The notes below the pieces were generated by a model that searched no databases, was not told where the DNA came from, and was given only the letters and a program-made list of their open reading frames with translations. This document shows, piece after piece, positions 8,519 to 16,465 of a stretch of 57,572 nucleotides of DNA. Each line of letters begins with the position of its first letter. The first letter of the stretch is position 1. The DNA is taken from positions 1 to 57,572 of the forward strand of contig CAYVFC010000041.1 of the NCBI GenBank assembly GCA_964450715.1, read 5' to 3'. This stretch comes from CAYVFC01 sp964450715. GTDB taxonomy: Bacteria > Myxococcota_A > Polyangia > Polyangiales > JAFGIB01. The translations under genes and the position numbers were made by a program.

Positions 8519-8771
8519 TGCCTTCCTCGTCCTGGTTCGTCCTCGCCTTCGTCCGCAGCCGCCCGAGCTGCTGCGAAGCCCGCCGGCCTGTACGTACCTG
8601 TTATCGGGCAGCGCCGCCGAATGTTGCGCGAAAACGCCCGACTCCTGGATTTGCCCTCGCCGTCGCTCCTTGCCCTCGGCGCCGAAGGCCGCCGCAAACC
8701 GATCAAAATCTACTGGTCGAGGTACTAGCTTGTACGGGAACTCCCGCCGTGGTTTCTTTCAGCGGACCACC

Positions 8772-8803
8772 TGCATCGCGCGGCCGGCGGGCCGGGCGAT
8801 GCA
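8772..8803. promoter_or_regulatory. Strong hairpin before the flippase start
   Basis: TGCATCGC (8772-8779) is perfectly complementary to GCGATGCA (8796-8803), and the loop itself holds GGCC-ggcg-GGCC. The stem ends 17 bases before the flippase ATG, a position where it could cover the ribosome binding region. There is no T-run on the plus strand. The surrounding 8519-8820 is a divergent intergenic region between the helicase and flippase genes with no convincing gene. Confidence 0.45.
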
Positions 8804-8820
8804 GCCCGGCCGACCGCCAG

Positions 8821-10284
8821 ATGCCCCCAAACGACTCGAAAAAAAGCCGGCTTCTCCTCAAGTTCCTCTCCTTCTCCGTAGGACCGTTCGGAGCCGCGGC
8901 GGTCGCCTTCGTAGCCACCCCCATCATCACCTGGCTGGTGGTCCCGGACGAGTTCGGCAAGTCGGCCATGTTCGTAGTGGCCTTCAACCTCTTGCTGCTC
9001 ACCTCCATCCTGGGAATCGACCAGAGCTTCGTCCGGTTCTTCGACGGCAAGCGCCTGCCCGAGAGCGCCGCCCTGCTCAAACGCTCCTTCTGCATCTCGC
9101 TGGCTTCCTGCCTGGTCGTCTCGCTCTCGCTGGCGGTTTTCGCCCCCCGGGTATCCCGGCTGCTCTTCGGGGAGTCGAATCCGTTTCACGCGTATATCCT
9201 GGCCCTGGCCATACTGTTCGGTTTGATCGATCGCTACGGCATGCTGGTGCTGCGCATGAAGCAGCGAGGCCTGGTCTTTTCCGCCCTGATGTTCCTGAAC
9301 ACCGCCTCCAACGCCCTTTTCTCGGTCCTCTTCTGCCTGACCCTCGGGCGCAACTTCGAATCGCTCATCCTCGCGCATCTGCTGGCGTTCGCCCTGTCCG
9401 GCACGGTCTCGGTGTTGATCGAGCGCCGCTTCTGGTTCGCCGCCGCCGGAGCCGGGCCACCAGTAACGCTGCGGGAGCTGCTCGCCTACGGCCTGCCCAT
9501 CGCTCCCACCGCCATCGCCGCCTGGACCTTCCAGTCGATCGATCGCTTCCTGCTCTCCGACCTGGCCGGATACGCGGCTTTGGGCGTCTATACCGCGGCC
9601 ATCAAGATAGTCTCCGTGCTGCAGATTTTCCGCACCTCCTTCGGGATGTTCTGGGTACCAGTCTCCTTCGAGCAGTTCCACAAGGCCCCGGAGGACACGG
9701 CCTTCTTCTCCCGTGCCTTTCGCCTGGTCTCCGCCTTCGTCTTCTTCCTCTGCCTCTTCATTCTTCTATTCAAGGATCTCATCGTCCTCATCCTGGGCGA
9801 GGAGTACCGGGCGGCGGCGGCGATCATGCCCTTCCTGCTCTTCGGCCCCGCCATGTACATCCTTTCCGAGGTCACCACGGTGGGCATCTACTTCCAGAAG
9901 AAGACCTACTGGAACCTGGTCATTTTCCTGACCGCGGCCGCGGTCAACGTCCCCAGCAACCTCCTGCTCATCCCCGCACTGGGCGCCAAGGGCGCCGCCA
10001 TCGCTTCTTGTCTCTCCTATGTGGTCTTCTTCACCGGCAGGACCCTGGTCTCCCGTGCGATCTACCGGGTCGATTACGATCTCGGCCGCACCTACGGCGC
10101 CATCGTTCTCATCGCCCTGCTCGCTTCCTACCTGGCCTTCTCGCCCTACAGCTTGCTGCATCCGCTGCTGGTGCTAGCGGCCACGGCCCTGCTGCTCGTC
10201 CTCTACCGCGATACCGCCGCGGTCATGGTGTCAGACGGGAAAGAGATCTGGAGCGGAATCCGGGCCAGGTACTGGCCGACCTGA
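8821..10284 (+). CDS. Polysaccharide/lipid-linked oligosaccharide flippase (Wzx/MATE-like)
   Basis: 487 aa with about 12-14 hydrophobic helices spread over the whole length and short polar loops. The N-terminal pattern (LLKFLSFSVGPFGAAAVAFV, then PIITWLVVPDEFG) and YGLPIAPTAIAAW in the middle are typical of the Wzx/O-antigen translocase group. It should move undecaprenyl-linked sugars across the inner membrane. The next gene, a glycosyltransferase, starts two bases after its stop, pointing to a joint role in surface polysaccharide synthesis. The ATG at 8821 is chosen because membrane segments begin just after it; the same frame is open to 8518 but reads as non-coding. No clear ribosome site is visible. 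Confidence 0.85.
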   Translation: MPPNDSKKSRLLLKFLSFSVGPFGAAAVAFVATPIITWLVVPDEFGKSAMFVVAFNLLLLTSILGIDQSFVRFFDGKRLPESAALLKRSFCISLASCLVVSLSLAVFAPRVSRLLFGESNPFHAYILALAILFGLIDRYGMLVLRMKQRGLVFSALMFLNTASNALFSVLFCLTLGRNFESLILAHLLAFALSGTVSVLIERRFWFAAAGAGPPVTLRELLAYGLPIAPTAIAAWTFQSIDRFLLSDLAGYAALGVYTAAIKIVSVLQIFRTSFGMFWVPVSFEQFHKAPEDTAFFSRAFRLVSAFVFFLCLFILLFKDLIVLILGEEYRAAAAIMPFLLFGPAMYILSEVTTVGIYFQKKTYWNLVIFLTAAAVNVPSNLLLIPALGAKGAAIASCLSYVVFFTGRTLVSRAIYRVDYDLGRTYGAIVLIALLASYLAFSPYSLLHPLLVLAATALLLVLYRDTAAVMVSDGKEIWSGIRARYWPT

Positions 10285-10285
10285 A

Positions 10286-11611
10286 ATGGAAATGCCTTTG
10301 AGACAGACAGCGACGAACCTCGTGCTCCTCACCAGCGTCTACCCCTATAACGAGGGGCACAACGAGTGCTTCGTGGATGTCGAGGTACCGTATTTAGGGC
10401 GCGCCTTCGGTCGGGTCTTCGTCGTTCCCGAGAAGCAGGGCGACGGCACGCTCCGGCCCGTCCCGGACGGCGTCCGCCTGGTCGAGGAGCGGGCGCTGCA
10501 CCTACCCGATCGAGCCCTGCTCGCCGGGCTGGCAACGGCCGCGCGCGACGATCTGCGCCGCCTCCCGGTCATCGGCCGCAGCTTGCTCCATCAGCGCAGG
10601 CTGACCTGGTTCTCCCTGCGGGTCGCCGCTCGGTATCTCGCGCTGTCGCGTTTCTTCGATCGCCTTTCCGTCGATCCGGAACAGACCCTGCTCTACGCTT
10701 ACTGGTCGGACCCGGCGGCCTGCGCGGCCGCCCTGCTCAAGGCGCGCCACCCTTCGTTGCGCGCGGTCGCGCGAGCGCACGGCGGCGATCTCTACGAGGA
10801 ACGGCACCCGCTTCCCTACCTACCCTATAGAAAACTGCTCGCCGACCACCTCGATGCCTTGTTCTTCGTATCCGATAACGGACGCGACTACTTTGCCGGT
10901 CGCTGGCCCGGAGCCGCCTCGCGCTGCCACCTGTCGCGTCTAGGCGTGCACGATCCGGCGGGGACCAGCCCTTCTTCGCTCGCGGCCGACCAGAGGGGCG
11001 CACCCGTGCAGCTCGTCTCCTGTTCCGGCGTCCTGCCCGTCAAACGGCTCCACCTCCTGGTCGAGGCGCTGGCGTCGCTCGGTTCGGCTGCGCCGGCGCG
11101 CCGGTTCCGCTGGACCCATTTCGGCGACGGCCCTCTGTCCCGAGAAATCCGCGAGCTGGCCGGGCGTATACTTCCCCAAAACGTCTCCCCGGCGTTTCGG
11201 GGGAACGTGCCGAACCGCGAGCTCATCGCCCATTATCTCGCCCACCCGGTCGACGTCTTTTTGAACACCTCGGCTTCCGAGGGGGGTCCGGTCAGCATCA
11301 TGGAAGCGCTCAGCTGCGGCATTCCCGTCGTGGCCACGGCGGTCGGTGGTATTCCCGAGATGCTCGACCCGTCCTGCAGCGTACTGGTCGACCCAGATCC
11401 CTGCCCGCGCGAGATAGCCGACGCCGTTCTCGATTGCATCGCATCGCGCGAACGGCACCACCGCCTGCGCGGCGGCGCCAGGGCCACCTGGGAATCGAAG
11501 TATAGCGCGGAGCGCAATTTCGCCGGTTTTGCCGACCAGCTGGGCACCTTGTTGTCGCAAGCAAAGAAAACGGGCACCCGGAGGGCAAAACGGCCGATAA
11601 GCGGGGCATGA
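10286..11611 (+). CDS. Glycosyltransferase family 4
   Basis: 441 aa with the two-domain GT-B layout. The C-terminal half carries the GT4 signature SEGGPVSIMEALSCGIPVVA (the E-x7-E donor-binding motif) followed by VGGIPEML, and VSCSGVLPVKRLHLLVEAL opens that domain. The N-terminal half has LVLLTSVYPYNEGH and a conserved RAHGGDLYE acceptor-side segment. It transfers an activated sugar during polysaccharide assembly and is cytoplasmic. It starts one base after the flippase stop and its own stop overlaps the dprA start (ATGA). The last ~20 residues are basic. Donor and acceptor cannot be read from the sequence. Confidence 0.88.
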   Translation: MEMPLRQTATNLVLLTSVYPYNEGHNECFVDVEVPYLGRAFGRVFVVPEKQGDGTLRPVPDGVRLVEERALHLPDRALLAGLATAARDDLRRLPVIGRSLLHQRRLTWFSLRVAARYLALSRFFDRLSVDPEQTLLYAYWSDPAACAAALLKARHPSLRAVARAHGGDLYEERHPLPYLPYRKLLADHLDALFFVSDNGRDYFAGRWPGAASRCHLSRLGVHDPAGTSPSSLAADQRGAPVQLVSCSGVLPVKRLHLLVEALASLGSAAPARRFRWTHFGDGPLSREIRELAGRILPQNVSPAFRGNVPNRELIAHYLAHPVDVFLNTSASEGGPVSIMEALSCGIPVVATAVGGIPEMLDPSCSVLVDPDPCPREIADAVLDCIASRERHHRLRGGARATWESKYSAERNFAGFADQLGTLLSQAKKTGTRRAKRPISGA

Positions 11612-12519
11612 GAGACAAGTCGATACCGCTTCGCGAGCAACCGGTGATGATAACGGCCGCCGATCCGGGCTGGCCCCCTGCTCTGGCCGAGCTGCCCGAT
11701 CCGCCTCTGTGGCTGCGGGTGGCTGGAATGCTACCCCGGTCCGGGCCGGCGGTGGCGATCGTGGGTACCCGCCACGCGGACGAGGACGCGGTGCGTTTCG
11801 CCAGGCAGCTGGCCGGTGACCTGTGCGCGGCCGGGGTGACGGTGATCTCCGGAGGCGCCTACGGGATCGACGCCGCGGCGCACGCGGGTGCGCTCGAAGC
11901 ATCGGGCAGAACCGTGGCCGTTTTGGCCACTGGTCTGGCGGAGGCCTACCCGCCCCGGCACGGACCACTTTTCGGCCGTATAGCCGAAATTGGAGCCCTG
12001 GTCACGGAAGCCATGGACGACCAGAGGCCGTTCCCAGGCCTTTTTCTCGCGAGAAACCGCCTGATCGCGGCCCTGGCCGAGACGGTCGTCGTGGTCCAGG
12101 CGCCCGGTCGCTCGGGCGCGCTTTCCACCGCCTACTGGGCGAAAAGGCTCGGTCGAATGCTGTTGGCGGTCCCGGCGGCCCCCTGGGAATCGAGGGGCGA
12201 AGGATGCCTCCGGCTTCTCCGGCAAGGAGCGAAGGTTTGCACTTCGGCCCGAGATGTCCTATCGGTACGCTCTCCCGAAGCTGACACGGACCATGCAACA
12301 TCGCGGGAAGAGAAGGAAAATGCCCTCGACCTCGCCGGGCTCGACGAGGACGAAAGAAGCGTGTTGGGTATGCTGGGCCACCGACCGAGGTATCCCGATG
12401 AGATCGCCCGCAATTCCGGCATTGCCGCGTCGCGGGTTCAGCGGGCTCTGCTGACCCTGATGCTGCAGGGTATGGCCGAGGAGCGCGGCGACGGGAGATA
12501 CGCGAAAGTAGCGAGGTAA
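11608..12519 (+). CDS. dprA: DNA processing protein DprA
   Basis: 303 aa. The central Rossmann-like DprA/Smf fold is clear: VAIVGTRHADEDAVRFARQL, VISGGAYGIDAAAHAGAL, and FLARNRLIAALAETVVVVQA. The C-terminal ~60 residues (DEDERSVLGMLGHRPRYPDE onwards) form a winged-helix domain. DprA binds incoming single-stranded DNA and loads RecA during transformation. It overlaps the glycosyltransferase stop by four bases and is followed nine bases later by topA, the widespread dprA-topA-trmFO order. The N-terminal helical part is short compared with Firmicutes proteins. Confidence 0.93.
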   Translation: MRDKSIPLREQPVMITAADPGWPPALAELPDPPLWLRVAGMLPRSGPAVAIVGTRHADEDAVRFARQLAGDLCAAGVTVISGGAYGIDAAAHAGALEASGRTVAVLATGLAEAYPPRHGPLFGRIAEIGALVTEAMDDQRPFPGLFLARNRLIAALAETVVVVQAPGRSGALSTAYWAKRLGRMLLAVPAAPWESRGEGCLRLLRQGAKVCTSARDVLSVRSPEADTDHATSREEKENALDLAGLDEDERSVLGMLGHRPRYPDEIARNSGIAASRVQRALLTLMLQGMAEERGDGRYAKVAR

Positions 12520-12527
12520 CCGCGCAG

Positions 12528-15116
12528 ATGGCCGAAAAGAAGAAGAAACGGGCAACCCCGGCGAAACGAAAAACGGCGTCACGCACCCGGGCCGAAAAGA
12601 GCGTTCAGGATGCTCCGGAGAGACCGGAACCGGGAGAAGACGGCGCCGGGGCCGCCGCCGCCGGCGCCCGAGCTCCGAAACGCTCCCGGGCCAAGAGCCC
12701 GGCCCCGTCCGCGGACACGCTGCTGGTCGTGGAGTCGCCCGCCAAGGCCAAGACGCTCGAAAAGTACCTGGAGGGGACCGTAACCGTCATCGCGTCCAAG
12801 GGGCACCTCAAGGATCTGCCCAAGCGCGGCGGTGTCGACATCGAGAACGGTTTCAAGGAAACCTACGAGGTCATCAAGGACAAGGGCAAGGAAGGCGTGC
12901 TGCAGACCATTCGCCAGCAGGCGCGAAAGGTCTCCCGAGTCCTGCTGGCCACCGACCCGGACCGTGAGGGCGAGGCGATCGCCTGGCACATCAAGGAGGA
13001 GATCGAAAAGGGGGGCGCCAAGGCGGAGATCAGCCGGGTGCTGATGAACGAGATCACCCGGAAAGGGGTACGCGAGGGCGTCGCCAACCCGACCGATCTC
13101 GATCCCAACCTGTACGAGGCCCAGCGGACGCGCCGGGTCCTGGACCGCATCGGCGGCTACCCGCTCTCCAACCTGCTATGGAAAAAGTTGGTATTCGGCC
13201 TCTCGGCCGGACGGGTACAGACACCGGCGCTGCGCATACTGGTCGACCAGCAGGCGCTAATCGATGCCTTCGAGCCTCGCCCCTACTGGTTGATCGAGGC
13301 GCACCTGGTCGGAACGCGGCGGCCCGCTTTCAACGCACTGCTCGATACGGTGGACGGGGAGAAGCTCCCCAAGATCGGCTCGCGGCCGGCCGCGGAAAGC
13401 GAGAGCGACGCTCAGCGCTTCTCCGGGGATCTGTCCGCGGCGACCTACCGGGTGGCCCGCATCGTCAAGCGAGAGCGCAGTAGCCGCTCGCCCGCGCCGT
13501 ATATCACCTCGAAGCTGCAACAGGATGCTGCCAACCGGCTCGGTATGCAGCCGAGCCGAACCATGCGAGTCGCGCAGGCGTTGTACGAGGGCATCGCCCT
13601 GGGAAAGAGCAAGAACGCCGAGACGGTCGGTCTCATCACCTACATGCGCACGGACAGCGTGCGGCTCTCGAACGAGGCGGTAGAAGAGTGTCGCCAGCAC
13701 ATCGCGAGCACCTACGGCGAGAACCTTCTTCCCGCCAAGCCCAACCACTTCAAGTCCAAGTCCAAGGGCGTCCAGGACGCGCACGAGGCTATCCGCCCCA
13801 CCCGCATGGACCTACCTCCGGAAGCTGTCCGGCAATACCTGACCGACGAGCGCTTCAAGCTCTACAAGCTGATCTGGGACAGGTTCGTGGCCTGCCAGAT
13901 GATCCCGGCCGTATACGACCAGACCAGCGTGGAGATAGAGGCTCAGGCCGGCGAGCACCGCTATGGTCTTCGCGCCAGCGGGAGCATCCTGCGGGTGCCG
14001 GGCTGGAAGATGGTATACGGTGCGGCGGCCGTCGCTCCGCTCGCAGGCGAGGAAGGCGAGCAACCCGAGGACGAGGACCGAACGCTGCCCGAGCTCGAGG
14101 AGAACGAGCAGCTGCAGCTGCAGGAGCCCGGGGTGGTCGTGCAGGCCAAGCAGACCGAGCCGCCGCCCTATTTCACCGAGGCCTCGCTGGTCAAGAAGCT
14201 GGAAGAAGAGGGGATCGGCAGGCCGAGCACCTATGCGGAGATCCTCAGCAAGGTGCAGGCCCGCGACTACGTGCACAAGGTGCAGAACAAGCTGGTGCCC
14301 ACCGAGCTGGGGCGGCTGGTCATCAAGCGGCTGGTCGAAGGCGAGTTCGACCTGGCAGACCTCGACTTCACCCGCAAGCTCGAGGAGGATCTCGACGCCA
14401 TCGCGGAGGCGAAAACCAAGCGCCTCGACGTGCTCGCGCCCTTCCACGAGCGGCTGCAGGAAAAGATCGCGAAGAGCCTCGAGCAGGAGGGCAAGTGGTG
14501 GCCGCCGCCCGAACCGCTGGAAGAAAACTGCCCCGAGTGCGGCACCAGGCTGGTCAAGCGCTGGGGGCGCAACGGCCTCTTCATCGGCTGCGAGGGCTAC
14601 CCGGAGTGCAAGTACACGCGCAGCTACCGGACCGACGCCGACGAGCCGGAGAAGCAGGCCGAGCTCACCGACCACATGTGCGAGCTCTGCGGCGCGCCCA
14701 TGATGAAGAGGTGGGGGCGCAACGGCTGGTTCCTGGGCTGCTCGACCTTCCCCAAGTGCAAGAACACCCGCAGCCTGCCCCTGGGAGTGAAATGCCCCGA
14801 ATGCGGCGGCGACCTGATCGAAATACGGACGCGGGGCCGCAAGCGCTCCTTCTTCGGTTGCAGCAACTATGCCACCGAGACGAAGTGCCAGTTCCGTCTC
14901 TGGCAGCGGCCCGTTCCCGAACCCTGCCCCCAGTGCAGCGCACCGTTTCTGGTACGGGCGGGTTCCGCCAAGCGGACGTTTCTGCGCTGCATCAAGGAAG
15001 GGTGCGGCTACCGGCGTGAGGAAGGGGAGGATGCGGAGAGCGAATCGACGACGGAGTCGAAGCCGGAAAGCTCCCTCTCTTCCGGCGGAAGCGGCGAGCA
15101 GCAACTGACGTCGTGA
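12528..15116 (+). CDS. topA: DNA topoisomerase I with basic N-terminal tail and four C-terminal zinc fingers
   Basis: 862 aa, type IA topoisomerase that relaxes negative supercoils. The Toprim domain begins LLVVESPAKAKTLEKYL and has ATDPDREGEAIAWH; the catalytic tyrosine is Tyr372 in LITYMRTDS. Four C-terminal zinc-finger units start CPECGTRL, CELCGAPM, CPECGGDL and CPQCSAPF. An unusual feature is the first ~65 residues, a Lys/Arg/Ala-rich tail (EKKKKRATPAKRKTASRT) that may add non-specific DNA binding. The stop overlaps the GTG start of trmFO. Confidence 0.96.
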   Translation: MAEKKKKRATPAKRKTASRTRAEKSVQDAPERPEPGEDGAGAAAAGARAPKRSRAKSPAPSADTLLVVESPAKAKTLEKYLEGTVTVIASKGHLKDLPKRGGVDIENGFKETYEVIKDKGKEGVLQTIRQQARKVSRVLLATDPDREGEAIAWHIKEEIEKGGAKAEISRVLMNEITRKGVREGVANPTDLDPNLYEAQRTRRVLDRIGGYPLSNLLWKKLVFGLSAGRVQTPALRILVDQQALIDAFEPRPYWLIEAHLVGTRRPAFNALLDTVDGEKLPKIGSRPAAESESDAQRFSGDLSAATYRVARIVKRERSSRSPAPYITSKLQQDAANRLGMQPSRTMRVAQALYEGIALGKSKNAETVGLITYMRTDSVRLSNEAVEECRQHIASTYGENLLPAKPNHFKSKSKGVQDAHEAIRPTRMDLPPEAVRQYLTDERFKLYKLIWDRFVACQMIPAVYDQTSVEIEAQAGEHRYGLRASGSILRVPGWKMVYGAAAVAPLAGEEGEQPEDEDRTLPELEENEQLQLQEPGVVVQAKQTEPPPYFTEASLVKKLEEEGIGRPSTYAEILSKVQARDYVHKVQNKLVPTELGRLVIKRLVEGEFDLADLDFTRKLEEDLDAIAEAKTKRLDVLAPFHERLQEKIAKSLEQEGKWWPPPEPLEENCPECGTRLVKRWGRNGLFIGCEGYPECKYTRSYRTDADEPEKQAELTDHMCELCGAPMMKRWGRNGWFLGCSTFPKCKNTRSLPLGVKCPECGGDLIEIRTRGRKRSFFGCSNYATETKCQFRLWQRPVPEPCPQCSAPFLVRAGSAKRTFLRCIKEGCGYRREEGEDAESESTTESKPESSLSSGGSGEQQLTS

Positions 15117-16465
15117 GCGACCCCCAGGTCACCATCGTCGGAGCCGGGCTGGCGGGCGTCGAGTGCGCCTTTCAGCTGGCCGAGCGGGCGATAGCGGTCC
15201 GGCTGCTGGAACAGAAGCCGCGGGCGCGCACCGCGGCGCAACGCAGCGATACCCTGGCCGAGCTGGTCTGCTCCAACTCCTTTCGCGGCGCCTCGCTCGG
15301 AAACGCCGTCGGTCTGCTCAAGGAAGAGATGCGGCGAGCGGGGTCGCTCGTCATGCGGGCGGCCGCTCGAACCCGGGTGCCAGCGGGCGGAGCGCTGGCC
15401 GTCGACCGGGAGGCCTTCTCTTCTGAGATTACCCGATGTATCCAGGAACACGCGCGCATAGAGATGGCGACCGAGGTCGTACGCCGTATCCCGGATGCGC
15501 GTCCCCTGGTGCTGGCCACCGGGCCGCTGACCGGACAGGAGCTCTGCGACGAGCTCGGGCGCGCCCTGGGCGAACGGAACCTCTTCTACTACGACGCCAT
15601 CGCCCCGGTAGTGGCGGTCGATTCGATCGACCGCTCGCGGGTCTTCCGGGCCTCGCGCCACGGCAAGGGCGAGGGTGACGACTACCTGAACTGCCCGCTG
15701 GACCGGGAGCAGTACGTACGGTTCGTAAAGGAGTTGCGCGGGGCCGAAAAGGTAAGGCCGCACGCTTGCGAGAATCCGCGCTACTTCGAGGGCTGCCTGC
15801 CCATTGAGGTCATGGCCGAGCGAGGCGAGCAGACCCTGGCCTTCGGCCCCATGAAACCGGTGGGGTTGATCGATCCCCGCACCGGCAAACGGCCTCACGC
15901 CGTGGTCCAGCTCCGGCAGGAGGACCGGACTGCAAGCTTCTGGAACCTGGTCGGATTCCAGACCCGTATGACACACGCCGAGCAGCGCCGGGTCTTCTCC
16001 CTTATCCCCGGTCTGGAAAACGCGCGATTCGAACGGTATGGCAGCGTGCACAGGAATACCTTCGTCAACGCCCCCTCGGTCCTCAACCCGGACCTCTCTT
16101 TACGCGCGCTCGCCGGAGTCTACCTGGCCGGACAGATCACGGGCGTGGAGGGCTATGTGGAGAGCGCCGCCTGCGGCCTCTACCTGGGCATACTGCTGGC
16201 GGCCCGGATCCGGGGGGAGCAAGTCGAGCCACCGCCGCCCACCACCGCGCTGGGCGCGCTGCTCTCGCACCTGCAACCAAGCCAGCGCGACTTCCAGCCT
16301 TCCAACGTCAACTGGAGCATGTTCCCGCCGCTGCTGGGTCGAAAGATCCCCAAGATCCGCCGTCGCGAGGCCATGGCCGAACGCGCGCTTTGCGATCTGC
16401 AGGGGTGGATCAATAGGCGTTCCGTATCACCAGGTCCCGCGGATGCGGGGCCGGGATGCGGATGA
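15113..16465 (+). CDS. trmFO: Folate/FAD-dependent tRNA (uracil-54-C5)-methyltransferase TrmFO
   Basis: 450 aa. The N-terminal FAD-binding loop is VTIVGAGLAGVECAFQLAER, with ELVCSNSFRGASLGNAVGLL downstream, a hallmark of TrmFO (Gid). GYVESAACGLYLGILLAARI near the end is also conserved. The enzyme makes ribothymidine at tRNA position 54 using methylenetetrahydrofolate. It begins at GTG at 15113, overlapping the topA stop by four bases. The last ~25 residues (RRSVSPGPADAGPGCG) look unconserved and the gene overlaps the convergent membrane-protein gene by 56 bases, so the original stop may have been lost. Confidence 0.95.
   Translation: MSDPQVTIVGAGLAGVECAFQLAERAIAVRLLEQKPRARTAAQRSDTLAELVCSNSFRGASLGNAVGLLKEEMRRAGSLVMRAAARTRVPAGGALAVDREAFSSEITRCIQEHARIEMATEVVRRIPDARPLVLATGPLTGQELCDELGRALGERNLFYYDAIAPVVAVDSIDRSRVFRASRHGKGEGDDYLNCPLDREQYVRFVKELRGAEKVRPHACENPRYFEGCLPIEVMAERGEQTLAFGPMKPVGLIDPRTGKRPHAVVQLRQEDRTASFWNLVGFQTRMTHAEQRRVFSLIPGLENARFERYGSVHRNTFVNAPSVLNPDLSLRALAGVYLAGQITGVEGYVESAACGLYLGILLAARIRGEQVEPPPPTTALGALLSHLQPSQRDFQPSNVNWSMFPPLLGRKIPKIRRREAMAERALCDLQGWINRRSVSPGPADAGPGCG

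Noticed and set aside
8037..10301. 754-aa plus-strand open frame
   Set aside because: It is the opposite strand of the helicase and a shifted frame of the flippase, both of which have clear motifs. Long shadow frames are expected at this GC content.
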